From: Pseudomonas sp. 10-1B
GTDB lineage: Bacteria > Pseudomonadota > Gammaproteobacteria > Pseudomonadales > Pseudomonadaceae
NCBI RefSeq assembly: GCF_000935045.1
Contig: NZ_JYKS01000034.1
Location: 1 to 64,000, forward strand
DNA length: 64,000 bases
Reading direction: 5' to 3'
In this document: positions 16,423 through 24,244 of the stretch, one piece after another
How the letters are laid out: each line of letters begins with the position of its first letter
How positions within the stretch are numbered: position 1 is the stretch's first letter
The notes under the pieces: model-generated
Database searches by the model: none
Seen by the model: the letters and a program-made list of their open reading frames with translations, nothing else
Told to the model about the DNA's origin: nothing
Program-made: the position numbers and the translations under genes

Positions 16423-17052
16423 ATGAAAGCCCATCTCTACCTCCGTGCTTCCACCAAGGATCAGGACGCCAACCGAGCACGTCAGATGCTTGAGGCTTTC
16501 GCAAGTGACCACAATCTTACCATTGCAGACGTATACGCTGAGAACATCTCAGGAACCAAGCTAGAGCGTCCAGAACTTTCCCGTTTGCTTGATGCTGCTC
16601 AAGCGGGTGACGTGCTGGTAGTAGAATCGGTAGACCGCCTCTCCCGCTTGACCAGTTCTGAGTGGGAATCTCTGAAAGGTACTATCGAGGGCAAAGGACT
16701 TCGATTGGTAGTGATCGATCTACCCACCTCTCACCAGTTGGTTGATGGGAATGGCATTACAGGTGCGATAATGAAAGTGATTAACAACATGCTCCTGGAC
16801 CTCATGGCAACCATGGCACGACTCGACCAAGAGAAACGTGTGGAGCGGATCAAACAAGGTATCGAGAACAAGAAGGCAGCTAACCCTGACTGGAAACCAG
16901 CGGGCAAAGGTAAGAACGCTGCTATGTGGGAGAAGGTTACGGGCATCATGGCCAAGCACCCAACCATGACCGCCGACGATGTAGCCAAGCTGGCAGAGTG
17001 TGGGGTTGCCACGGTCTATAGAATCAAGAAGGAACTGAAAGCAGCTTCTTAA
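16423..17052 (+). CDS. serine recombinase (resolvase/invertase family)
   Basis: A 209-residue small serine recombinase. The catalytic domain starts YLRASTKDQDANRA, with nucleophile Ser10. ISGTKLERPELSRLLDAAQ and VVESVDRLSRLT carry the conserved active-site Arg residues. A long dimerisation helix (ATMARLDQEKRVERIKQGIE) precedes a C-terminal helix-turn-helix (MTADDVAKLAECGVATVYRI). The length is usual for TnpR-like resolvases. No transposase is adjacent, so its job is probably resolution or inversion within the island. It lies directly downstream of the GATAGC repeat cluster. Confidence 0.92.
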   Translation: MKAHLYLRASTKDQDANRARQMLEAFASDHNLTIADVYAENISGTKLERPELSRLLDAAQAGDVLVVESVDRLSRLTSSEWESLKGTIEGKGLRLVVIDLPTSHQLVDGNGITGAIMKVINNMLLDLMATMARLDQEKRVERIKQGIENKKAANPDWKPAGKGKNAAMWEKVTGIMAKHPTMTADDVAKLAECGVATVYRIKKELKAAS

Positions 17053-17122
17053 AACCAGCCTCATACAGCCGTTTACTGTCTACACAGTAGGGTTGCATAC
17101 ACAATACATCAAACGCCTCGCT

Positions 17123-17256
17123 ATGGCCCTACTTGGAGCTGTGGCGGGGCTTCTTTGTATCTGCCACAGGGATTCATAGATTTCCAAGCACCCCGTACTT
17201 TCACAGCGGCAGGGTGCTAAGCCGATCCGCTGTCACCCCCGGATTATCGCCCTGTG
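17123..17256. repeat. duplicated non-coding element, copy 1
   Basis: A ~130-bp element shared with 18092-18216. The shared core includes GGGATTCATAGATTTCCAAG, then AGCACCC...GGGTGCTAAGCC. This copy also has the stems CTGTGGC/GCCACAG and ACAGCGG/CCGCTGT. In copy 2 the AGCACCC arm becomes AGCATCC, still pairing with GGGTGCT by a G-U pair. Weaker similarity may run on to about 17330. It codes for nothing evident. Confidence 0.8.
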
Positions 17257-17503
17257 AATTTTTTGGGTGTTGTAAATGCGAGCTAGCAAATTTTGGCGGG
17301 TTGGCTTTTAGCGGAAAATCAACTTTCTGTACATAAAAATCGGAATTATCTGAATCAGCTATGCTATGCGCCTGGACTCAGGGGACGTACAGATGGAAGA
17401 CAAAGCAACGACAGCGGCGAATGCAATTGAAACTTATATCGCTTAACCAACACGCCATTAGGATGCAATCCAAGCATTTACGTTTTGCTCGGAAATGAAG
17501 ACA
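17257..17503. other. gap with at most a 17-codon ORF remnant
   Basis: There is no supported gene. An ATG at about 17393 opens a 17-codon frame (MEDKATTAANAIETYIA) that stops at once; it may be a remnant of a truncated gene. Confidence 0.35.
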
Positions 17504-17944
17504 TCAGTGCCGCATCAATGAAAAAAGGATAATGCCAACGAATACGGCCAAAATAGTCCATCGGGCAATCCATATCTGAGTGCCATTAGCATCTTCAGCA
17601 TCGCTAGCCGGTTGCATCTCTTCTACGGTTTTAGCAGTGCTGGATGTATCCGAACCACAATGCTTGCACTTCAATGCAGCAACCTTGATGGTTTCGGCAC
17701 ATATGGGGCAGGCTCGGCAGTCCTTACCGCTCTCGACCACCGCTTCACGCCGCCTACCAGCAATTGTCAGCACAGCGCCTAGGAGCAGCATCAGGCCACC
17801 AACAGTGATGTAATTCTGCTGTTGAGCAATCAAGCCAATGTTGTTAACCCGTCCAGTCCCTGACGAAACCGAGACATCCATTGCGAGTGCCCCGATGATC
17901 GCAAACAAGCCCAGCACCAGCACCGTAATTCCTAGACCCCGCAT
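17504..17944 (-). CDS. zinc-ribbon membrane protein, island cargo
   Basis: A 146-residue protein. AGGGAGGTGA before the ATG at 17944 decides the start. There are two N-terminal membrane helices (GITVLVLGLFAIIGALAM; VGGLMLLLGAVLTIA), then a cytoplasmic zinc ribbon CPICAETIKVAALKCKHCG, and a C-terminal membrane helix (WTILAVFVGIILFSL). The CPxCAExIKxxAxxCKxCG ribbon is widespread in small membrane proteins of unknown role. It lies between the two copies of the 130-bp non-coding repeat, as a discrete cassette. Confidence 0.75.
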   Translation of the reverse strand: MRGLGITVLVLGLFAIIGALAMDVSVSSGTGRVNNIGLIAQQQNYITVGGLMLLLGAVLTIAGRRREAVVESGKDCRACPICAETIKVAALKCKHCGSDTSSTAKTVEEMQPASDAEDANGTQIWIARWTILAVFVGIILFSLMRH

Positions 17945-17984
17945 AGTCGTCACCTCCCTGAATAAAGGCATAAGGCTATCACTG

Positions 17985-18092
17985 CGCGAGTCGCACCACC
18001 ACTGCCCAGAGTGCGGAATTCGCTTGGAGGAGCATTCCTTGCACCCTTGTCAGGCTGCAGAACCCAAGCCCAGACCAGACCGAGAGCCGTAA
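17985..18092 (+). pseudogene. remnant of a zinc-ribbon protein C-terminus
   Basis: The reading frame just before repeat copy 2 encodes HHHCPECGIRLEEHSLHPCQ followed by a Lys/Pro-rich tail, then stops at 18092. The CxxCG...C pattern looks like the end of a real zinc-binding protein. The upstream part of the frame only mirrors the opposite-strand gene and has no ribosome site. Probably a fragment left by recombination at the repeat. Confidence 0.35.
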
Positions 18093-18216
18093 TGGCCCTT
18101 TGTGGAGCTATGGCGGGGCGCTATCGTTAGTAGCTGGCGCTGGGATTCATAGATTTCCAAGCATCCCGGTACTTTGACTAAAGCAGGGTGCTAAGCCCCT
18201 TTGCTGTCCCGCTCGG
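18092..18216. repeat. duplicated non-coding element, copy 2
   Basis: Direct repeat of 17123-17256, about 970 bp away, with the same order of blocks: ATGGCCCT, GGAGCT.TGGCGGGGC, GGGATTCATAGATTTCCAAG, then AGCATCC...GGGTGCTAAGCC and GCTGTC. Together the two copies bracket the zinc-ribbon membrane protein gene. Confidence 0.8.
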
Positions 18217-18347
18217 ACTATCCGACCTAAGATAATTTGAGTTGATCTAAAAACAGACCGGGGATTGTGGGCAGGTTGTTTTTTTTGGGGGGGACTAAGG
18301 AAGGTAATAATCCTAAAACCCTAATCCATATTCTTCAAGATAACTAT

Positions 18348-18803
18348 CTAAGAACGCCTACCCGATTTCTTGCATCCATACGCATCTATGAAAGACTTCA
18401 TGACTAGATATGTTGGATTTTCCTGCAACTGCTCCGGGTGCGTCTCCAGCCACCTAGTTACAATTCGCACGGCTTGCCCGTTAGTTATCCCATTCTTAGG
18501 CCAGCAAACTTCAATATCCTTTGGCATGACACTCGACAGATAGATCATTGTATGCCTGACACCTTCAACGAGCCCAATACACCTTCCAACCTCTAGATCA
18601 TTAGTACCAGGCGTCGCGTTAAAATTATTATCAAGCAGGTAGACTGTCTGTTTGCAGTGTTGCAAAAGGTTGTTTCCGGTGTCATTTTCCGCCATAACCA
18701 TAGACGAAGCTGTAGATGCAATTACTAAAGCGATTACCCACAAAAACAATGCTGTTCTCGACCGAGGCGGTGTGAGAGATGTTTGGCTTGCAGCGACTTC
18801 CAT
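18348..18803 (-). CDS. Rap1a/Tai-like immunity-family protein
   Basis: A 151-residue secreted protein. AAGGA is six bases before the ATG at 18803. A hydrophobic signal ends near VMA. The mature part fits the Rap1a/Tai family: four cysteines, GRCIGLVEGVRHTM, VCWPKNGITNGQAVRIVTRWLETHPEQ and a terminal IDAYGC. Family members in Serratia neutralise type VI amidase effectors in the periplasm, but many homologues are orphan proteins. No effector gene is adjacent, so an immunity role is only inferred. It is the last gene before the right island end. Confidence 0.7.
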   Translation of the reverse strand: MEVAASQTSLTPPRSRTALFLWVIALVIASTASSMVMAENDTGNNLLQHCKQTVYLLDNNFNATPGTNDLEVGRCIGLVEGVRHTMIYLSSVMPKDIEVCWPKNGITNGQAVRIVTRWLETHPEQLQENPTYLVMKSFIDAYGCKKSGRRS

Positions 18804-19030
18804 ATCCAATCCTTATGATGCTCGACATACCGTAAATGACAGGCATCTCACATATAGGGTTGCCTGATAGCGATTGCTGGAGATTCTACACGCAGACAGG
18901 TGGCTAATGGCTACATTTCGGGGGGGCACGGACACAGGAAGCGGCGTATGCACACAGGAGCATGGCTCGCTTGGTGTAGCACAGAAAAGGCTACAGCCAT
19001 GGCAAAGGTACACGTGAGAAAGGAGGGGGC

Positions 19031-19054
19031 GAGTAGTAGAAATGAGTAGTAGAA
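19031..19054. promoter_or_regulatory. right integrase arm-site repeats
   Basis: Two AGTAGTAGAA copies 12 bp apart, matching 10187-10210 at 22 of 24 positions, lie about 50 bp inside attR. They are likely arm-type sites of the island integrase. Confidence 0.65.
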
Positions 19055-19059
19055 CTGAA

Positions 19060-19102
19060 AAAGAAAAACCCCCGTAACTCATTGAATTACAGGGGTTTTC
19101 TA
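19060..19102 (-). terminator. terminator downstream of tRNA-Ser
   Basis: On the minus strand, AAAACCCCTGTAAT / ATTACGGGGGTTTTT forms a strong stem ending in T, directly after the tRNA 3' end. It lies on the island side of the junction, so the tRNA now uses an island-supplied terminator. Confidence 0.75.
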
Positions 19103-19123
19103 TGTATGGCGGAGAGATAGGGA
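19103..19123. repeat. attR core repeat (in the tRNA-Ser 3' end)
   Basis: Identical 21 bases to 10107-10127. It restores the tRNA 3' end, so the tRNA gene remains intact after insertion. Confidence 0.85.
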
Positions 19124-19196
19124 TTTGAACCCTAGGTACTGTTGCCAGTACAACGGATTTCGAATCCGTCCCGTTCGACCACTCCGGCATCTCTCC
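19107..19196 (-). tRNA. tRNA-Ser(CGA)
   Basis: A 90-nt serine tRNA. The acceptor GGAGAGA pairs with TCTCTCC, and the discriminator G and encoded CCA are present. The anticodon loop TTCGAAA gives CGA, a long variable arm follows (TGTACTGGCAACAGTACC), and the T arm is GGTTCAAATCC. Its 3' end is the island attachment site. Confidence 0.95.
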
Positions 19197-19288
19197 AATG
19201 CCGCGCATCATACCAGCGAATTTTGAAAACGCAAACCTTTATTTTCAAAAAAATCGCGTGGTATCAGGCGCTTGCGTGAATGCGCCGC

Positions 19289-19999
19289 TTACAGCGGCAC
19301 GCCCAGGCGCTTGGCAACTTCTTCGTAGGCTTCGATCACGTCGCCCAGGCCCTGGCGGAAGCGGTCCTTGTCCATCTTCTTGCGGGTTTCCTTGTCCCAC
19401 AGGCGGCAGCCGTCCGGGCTGAACTCGTCGCCCAGCACGATCTGGCCGTGGAATACGCCGAACTCCAGCTTGAAGTCGACCAGCAGCAGGCCGGCGTCAT
19501 CGAACAGCTTGCTCAGCACTTCGTTGACCTTCAACGACAGCTTCTTCATTTCCACCAGTTGCTCGGCGGTGCCCCAGCCGAATGCGACAACGTGGGATTC
19601 GTTGATGAAGGGGTCGCCCTTTTCGTCGTTCTTCAGGAACAGCTCGAAGGTGGACGGCTCCAGCTTGATGCCCTCCTCCACGCCCAGGCGCTTGACCAGA
19701 CTACCGGCGGCGTAGTTACGCACCACGCACTCGACCGGGATCATGTCCAGCTTCTTCACCAGGCATTCGTTGTCGCCCAGCAGCTTGTCGAACTGGGTCG
19801 GCACGCCGGCTTCTTCCAGTTTCTGCATGATGAAGGCGTTGAACTTGTTGTTCACCATGCCTTTGCGGTCGAGTTGTTCGATGCGCTTGCCGTCGAACGC
19901 CGAAGTGTCGTTACGGAACAGCAGGATCAAGCGGTCGGCGTCGTCGGTCTTGTAAACCGATTTGGCCTTGCCGCGGTAGAGTTCGTCGCGTTTTTCCAT
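19289..19999 (-). CDS. purC: phosphoribosylaminoimidazole-succinocarboxamide synthase
   Basis: A 236-residue SAICAR synthetase that joins aspartate to CAIR with ATP in de novo purine synthesis. Family motifs: LYRGKAKSVYKTDD, FRNDTSAFDGK, VECVVRNYAAGSL, LVDFKLEFG and DEFSPDGCRLWD. Length is standard. It is the last gene of a minus-strand run dapA-bamC-MBL hydrolase-purC, and is followed by tRNA-Ser. Confidence 0.97.
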   Translation of the reverse strand: MEKRDELYRGKAKSVYKTDDADRLILLFRNDTSAFDGKRIEQLDRKGMVNNKFNAFIMQKLEEAGVPTQFDKLLGDNECLVKKLDMIPVECVVRNYAAGSLVKRLGVEEGIKLEPSTFELFLKNDEKGDPFINESHVVAFGWGTAEQLVEMKKLSLKVNEVLSKLFDDAGLLLVDFKLEFGVFHGQIVLGDEFSPDGCRLWDKETRKKMDKDRFRQGLGDVIEAYEEVAKRLGVPL

Positions 20000-20029
20000 G
20001 ATTGGGCTCCGCTTGCTTGAGGTGTTGGG

Positions 20030-20788
20030 CTAGGCGATTTCGCGCCAGTCGAGCCCGTATTCCTGATTCGCCACCTGGAGCCAGTCCGGGTCGCACCCGA
20101 GGGTGTCGACGAAGCACTGGCGGGCCAAGTGTGGCAGGTTGTTCTTGCTGCTGAGGTGGGCCAGCACCAGGTGTTGCAGGTTGCGCCAGCCCAACTCGTG
20201 CACCAGGCGCGCAGCCTGGTGATTGTTCAAATGCCCTTGCATGCCACCCACCCGCCGCTTCAGGAAGGCCGGGTAGTGACCGCGTGCCAGCAGGTCACGG
20301 CAGTGGTTGGCCTCGATCAACAGTGCATCCAGGCCCTGGTAACGCTCCAGCAGCAGCGCGTCGTACGAGCCCAGGTCGGTCAACATGCCGAAACGCCGCT
20401 GGCCGTCGCTGACCACGTACTGCAACGGTTCGTAGGCGTCGTGCTCGACCCGCGCCGCGGTCACTTCCAGGCTGCCGATACGCAGGCTGTCGCCACAAGC
20501 GAGAAAACCGGCTACCTCCACTGGCTTGCGCATGCCGCGCAAGGTCCCTTGGCTGAGGTAGACCGGTACATTGTAGCGCCGTGACAGCAAGCCAACGCCA
20601 TGCACGTGGTCGGCATGTTCGTGGGTGACCAGTACCGCGCTGAGCTGGGCCGCCGACACACCGAGCAGCGCCAGGCGCCGCTCGGTCTCGCGCAAGGAAA
20701 ACCCGCAATCGACCAGGATGAACGTGTCACCACTGGCGATCAGCGTGCCGTTTCCCTGGCTGCCGCTTCCAAGTACTGCGAAACGCAC
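20030..20788 (-). CDS. metallo-beta-lactamase fold hydrolase (WalJ/YycJ-like)
   Basis: A 252-residue hydrolase. The metal site THEHADHVHG (HxHxDH) follows FILVDCGFSLRETERR, with further His/Asp ligands in HLSSKNN and near the end. It resembles the YycJ/WalJ group of putative exonuclease or phosphodiesterase enzymes; the substrate is unknown. It directly abuts bamC with no gap and is conserved between bamC and purC in Pseudomonas. Confidence 0.85.
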   Translation of the reverse strand: MRFAVLGSGSQGNGTLIASGDTFILVDCGFSLRETERRLALLGVSAAQLSAVLVTHEHADHVHGVGLLSRRYNVPVYLSQGTLRGMRKPVEVAGFLACGDSLRIGSLEVTAARVEHDAYEPLQYVVSDGQRRFGMLTDLGSYDALLLERYQGLDALLIEANHCRDLLARGHYPAFLKRRVGGMQGHLNNHQAARLVHELGWRNLQHLVLAHLSSKNNLPHLARQCFVDTLGCDPDWLQVANQEYGLDWREIA

Positions 20789-21910
20789 TTAACCCAGGTG
20801 GTCCTGAATGGCGCTCAGCACGCGGCGGGCGACATCGGCCGGAGCCACGGTGTTGATGTTCTTCTCGACCGTGACCTGCACGCTCTCGCCCACCTTGCTC
20901 AGGCGTACCTGGTAGCGCTCGGCACGGGCTTCACGCTCTTCCTTGGTCGGCTCGCTGCCGAACATACGGCTGAAGAAGCCTGGCTGGTTCTGCTTGTCGT
21001 CAGGCTTTTCGGACAGGTTGATGTAGTACAGGCCCAGGCTGCGGTTGATGTCCTCGACACGCCACTCGCCACCTTGCTCCAGGGCACGGCCCACGCTGGA
21101 CCAGGCGCGGTCCAGGTCGGCGCCCAGGTACAGCACCGGGTTGCCGCTGCCGTCTTCGCTCAGGCTGACGCGGCTTGGCGCGTCGAAGTCGCGCGCGGCC
21201 AGCAGCGACACCGAACCGCCCTTCTCGGCGCTGCGGTTCATGCTGGCGAGCATTTCGTCGACCAGCAGGGCATCGGCGCCGGTGTTGCTGGAAGTGGACG
21301 GGAAATCAGGCTCGGCGGTGCTGCCGGCTGGGCGCTCGACGCTGACCACGTACACCTCGGAGGTATTGCGCTGCACGCCAGGCTCCATGCGCACACGCAC
21401 GCGCACCTCGCTGTCACCGCTGCTGGCAGTGCTAGCCAGGCGCTGGCCGAGGGATGCCGACAGTTCGTCGAAACGCTGCCAGGTGGTGTTGAACTCACCG
21501 GTTTGCGGGCGCTCTTCGGCGATGCGGAAGCCGTTGTCCTCGAAGAACTGGCGAGCCACCGGCCATACTTCGGCTGGCGAGTGCTGGGCCAGCACCCAGC
21601 GGCTGCTGCCGCTGCGCTGCAGGCTGTAGTCGGTGACCTGGGCGGCACCGCCGGTCAGAGGCTGCGGACGCGGCACTTCGAACTCGCCGCTGGCGCGATC
21701 GTCGGCGACGTTACGCGGGATCGGCAGCAGTGGGTCAAGGCGCTTGACGTTGCTGGCGTCCGGCGGCAGCTGCATCGGCGCGGTCGGGTGCGCCTGCAGG
21801 TAATCGCTGCCGCGGTCGCGGAAATAGCCATCCTCGCCCCACAGCCAGCCACACCCGCTGGTGCTGGAGATAATCAGGGCAAGGGCGGAAAGACCAGCCA
21901 GTCGCTTCAT
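20789..21910 (-). CDS. bamC: outer membrane assembly lipoprotein BamC
   Basis: A 373-residue lipoprotein of the BAM complex, which inserts beta-barrel proteins. The lipobox TSGC is near residues 17-20, followed by the unstructured N-terminal segment that contacts BamD. Two helix-grip domains come next (SSRWVLAQHSPAEVW..., SVSLLAARDFDAPSRV...). Located 15 bp after dapA, as in other gammaproteobacteria. Confidence 0.92.
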   Translation of the reverse strand: MKRLAGLSALALIISSTSGCGWLWGEDGYFRDRGSDYLQAHPTAPMQLPPDASNVKRLDPLLPIPRNVADDRASGEFEVPRPQPLTGGAAQVTDYSLQRSGSSRWVLAQHSPAEVWPVARQFFEDNGFRIAEERPQTGEFNTTWQRFDELSASLGQRLASTASSGDSEVRVRVRMEPGVQRNTSEVYVVSVERPAGSTAEPDFPSTSSNTGADALLVDEMLASMNRSAEKGGSVSLLAARDFDAPSRVSLSEDGSGNPVLYLGADLDRAWSSVGRALEQGGEWRVEDINRSLGLYYINLSEKPDDKQNQPGFFSRMFGSEPTKEEREARAERYQVRLSKVGESVQVTVEKNINTVAPADVARRVLSAIQDHLG

Positions 21911-21925
21911 GCGGTGTACTTCCTC

Positions 21926-22813
21926 TTAAACCAGTACGCCGGACTGGCGCAAGGCAGTACGGACTTTTTCGTGGCAGCCTTCGCTCAGCCAGGTCAGCGG
22001 CAGGCGAATGCCTTTGTGCATCAGGCCCATTTCGACGAGCGCCCATTTCACCGGGATCGGGTTGGCTTCGCAGAACAGGTCTTTGTGCAGCGGCATGAGT
22101 TTTTCGTTGATCGCGCGGGCCTTCTCGGCATTGCCCGCAAGGGCGGCCTCGCACATATCGGCCATTTCGCGCGGGGCGACGTTGGCGGTGACGGAGATGT
22201 TGCCCTTGCCGCCCATCAGGATCAGCTCGACGGCAGTCGGGTCGTCACCCGACATGACGATGAAATCGCTGTCGACGCCATCGAGGATGGCCTTGGCACG
22301 GGCCAGGTCGCCAGTGGCTTCCTTGATGCCGATGATATTCTTGACCTTCGACAGGCGGATCACGGTATCGGCCTGCATGTCGCAGGAGGTGCGGCCGGGT
22401 ACGTTGTAGAGGATCTGCGGGATGTCGACGGCTTCGGCAATGTGCTTGAAGTGCTGGTACAGGCCTTCCTGGGTCGGCTTGTTGTAGTACGGCACTACCA
22501 GCAGGCAAGCATCGGCACCGGCACTCTTGGCGTTCTGGGTCAGGTGCACGGCCTCGGCGGTGGAGTTGGCACCGGTGCCAGCGATGACCGGGATGCGGTG
22601 GCTACTGCGCTTGACGCGCTCGACCACGTGCTTGATGACCAGGATGTGTTCTTCGACATCCAGCGTGGCGGACTCACCGGTGGTGCCGACAGCGACGATC
22701 GCATGGGTGCCGTTTTCCAGGTGGAAGTCTACAAGTTTGTCGAGGCTGTCCCAGTCAAGACGCCCTTGTGCATCCATGGGAGTGACCAATGCCACCATAC
22801 TGCCCGCAATCAT
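21926..22813 (-). CDS. dapA: 4-hydroxy-tetrahydrodipicolinate synthase
   Basis: A 295-residue enzyme condensing pyruvate with aspartate semialdehyde in lysine and diaminopimelate synthesis. It starts MIAGSMVALVTPM; the open frame further upstream is not part of the family. Key parts: GTTGESATL (pyruvate binding), the active-site Tyr in YNVPGRTSCDM, and the Schiff-base Lys in IGIKEATGD. It is the first gene of the dapA-bamC-purC run and is divergent from gcvR. Confidence 0.96.
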   Translation of the reverse strand: MIAGSMVALVTPMDAQGRLDWDSLDKLVDFHLENGTHAIVAVGTTGESATLDVEEHILVIKHVVERVKRSSHRIPVIAGTGANSTAEAVHLTQNAKSAGADACLLVVPYYNKPTQEGLYQHFKHIAEAVDIPQILYNVPGRTSCDMQADTVIRLSKVKNIIGIKEATGDLARAKAILDGVDSDFIVMSGDDPTAVELILMGGKGNISVTANVAPREMADMCEAALAGNAEKARAINEKLMPLHKDLFCEANPIPVKWALVEMGLMHKGIRLPLTWLSEGCHEKVRTALRQSGVLV

Positions 22814-23072
22814 GTAACTGCTCCTGCCGGAAAAAGAGAGCGGTAATGGTACTGGGGGCATCGGCCTTGCACAAGCGAAGCAGGCGGGCGGAGCATTCCC
22901 CTCGGCGCCTTATTTCGCTACCCTTGATGCTTTGATCGGTGCAGCACGGCCCGCCGGGCCGTCGACCTTGCTCCCGGCCAGCGTCCACGATCTCGCATGC
23001 GAGCCCAGGGCCCTGCCGACAGGAGGCTTTCGCCCGTCCTGTACCGACCGCTCATCGCTTTAGGAATGCTGC

Positions 23073-23633
23073 ATGTCCACCCCCACCGTCCGCGAACAAT
23101 TCCTTGTCATCAGCGCCCTGGGCCCGAACCCCATGGAGCTGGCCAACGTCCTCAGCCGCGCTGCCTTCGAAAACCGCTGTGCGGTGGTCACCTCGCGCCT
23201 GAGCCGCCACGGCGAGACCAGCGCCCTGGTACTGCAGGTGGGCGGCAGCTGGGACGCCTTGGCGCGCCTCGAAGCCTCCTTGCCGGGCCTGGGCAAGAAG
23301 CACGGCCTGACCCTCGACGTGGTGCGTAGCGCCGACCAGGAAGTGCGCCCACAGGCCCTGCCCTACGTGGCCTACGTCAGCGCCGCCTACCGCCCGGACA
23401 TCATCAACGAGCTGTGCCAGTTCTTCCTCGACCATCGCGTCGAGCTGGAAGCCATGACCTGCGACACGTACCTGGCGCCGCAGACCGGCAGCAGCATGCT
23501 CAACGCCCAGTTCACCGTGATTTTGCCGGCCGGCACCCAGATCAGCTGGCTGCGTGACCAGTTCCTGGACTTTGCCGACGCCCTGAACCTGGACGCGCTG
23601 ATCGAGCCTTGGCGCCCACAGAACCCCATGTAA
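23073..23633 (+). CDS. gcvR: glycine cleavage system transcriptional repressor GcvR
   Basis: A 186-residue protein with two ACT domains (EQFLVISALGPNPMELANVL; then YVAYVSAAYRPDIINELCQF). By family it restrains GcvA or acts as an accessory regulator sensing glycine; no DNA-binding domain is present. Ten bases separate it from bcp, so the two genes are probably cotranscribed. Confidence 0.88.
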   Translation: MSTPTVREQFLVISALGPNPMELANVLSRAAFENRCAVVTSRLSRHGETSALVLQVGGSWDALARLEASLPGLGKKHGLTLDVVRSADQEVRPQALPYVAYVSAAYRPDIINELCQFFLDHRVELEAMTCDTYLAPQTGSSMLNAQFTVILPAGTQISWLRDQFLDFADALNLDALIEPWRPQNPM

Positions 23634-23643
23634 GGAAACCACC

Positions 23644-24117
23644 ATGGCCGTAGCACTCGACCAACCCGTCGCCGATTTCCAAGCCCAGGCCACCAGCGGG
23701 CACACCGTGAGCCTGGCCGGGCTCAAGGGCCAGCAAGTGGTGGTGTACTTCTACCCGAAGGACAGCACCCCGGGCTGCACCACCGAGGGCCAGGGGTTCC
23801 GTGACCAGCATGCTGCCTTTGCCGCGGCCAATACCGTGGTGTTCGGCGTCTCGCGCGATGGCATCAAGTCGCACGAGAACTTCAAGGCCAAGCAAGGCTT
23901 CCCGTTCGAGCTGATCAGCGACAAGGACGAGGCCCTGTGCCAGCTGTTCGACGTGATCAAGCTGAAGAAGCTGTATGGCAAGGAATACATGGGCGTTGAC
24001 CGCAGCACCTTCCTGATCGACAAGGACGGTGTGCTGCGCCAGGAATGGCGTGGGGTGAAGGTGCCGGGGCATGTGGATGCCGTGTTGGCGGCGGCCCAGG
24101 CTTTGCACAAGGCTTGA
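23644..24117 (+). CDS. bcp: thioredoxin-dependent peroxiredoxin Bcp
   Basis: A 157-residue AhpC/TSA-fold thiol peroxidase (Bcp/PrxQ). The peroxidatic Cys sits in PKDSTPGCTTEGQGFRD. The second Cys found five residues later in E. coli Bcp is replaced by Gly here. The enzyme is therefore of the subtype lacking that resolving Cys and may work as a 1-Cys form or use another cysteine (the only other obvious one is in ALCQLF). It follows gcvR in the same run. Confidence 0.93.
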   Translation: MAVALDQPVADFQAQATSGHTVSLAGLKGQQVVVYFYPKDSTPGCTTEGQGFRDQHAAFAAANTVVFGVSRDGIKSHENFKAKQGFPFELISDKDEALCQLFDVIKLKKLYGKEYMGVDRSTFLIDKDGVLRQEWRGVKVPGHVDAVLAAAQALHKA

Positions 24118-24125
24118 GATTGAAT

Positions 24126-24227
24126 GGGGCCGCTTTGTGGCCCTTCGCGGGTAAACCCGCTCCTACAGGGGGTTGCGTTCCCTTGTAGGAGCGGGTTCAC
24201 CCGCGAAGGGCTGCAAAGCAGCCCCAA
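24126..24227. repeat. REP-like inverted pair
   Basis: Facing units CCCTTCGCGGGTAAACCCGCTCCTAC / GTAGGAGCGGGTTCACCCGCGAAGGG lie between convergent bcp and the perM-like gene. Confidence 0.88.
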
Positions 24228-24244
24228 AAACTACAGCATCAAAG

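Noticed and set aside
10107..19123. Retron or diversity-generating element in the island
   Set aside because: No reverse transcriptase reading frame is present in any frame of the island.
18813..19211. Minus-strand 132-codon frame over tRNA-Ser
   Set aside because: It overlaps the tRNA and the island terminator, which explain the sequence better.
20600..22846. 748-codon frame opposite dapA and bamC
   Set aside because: Antisense to two clear genes, no ribosome site and no family resemblance.
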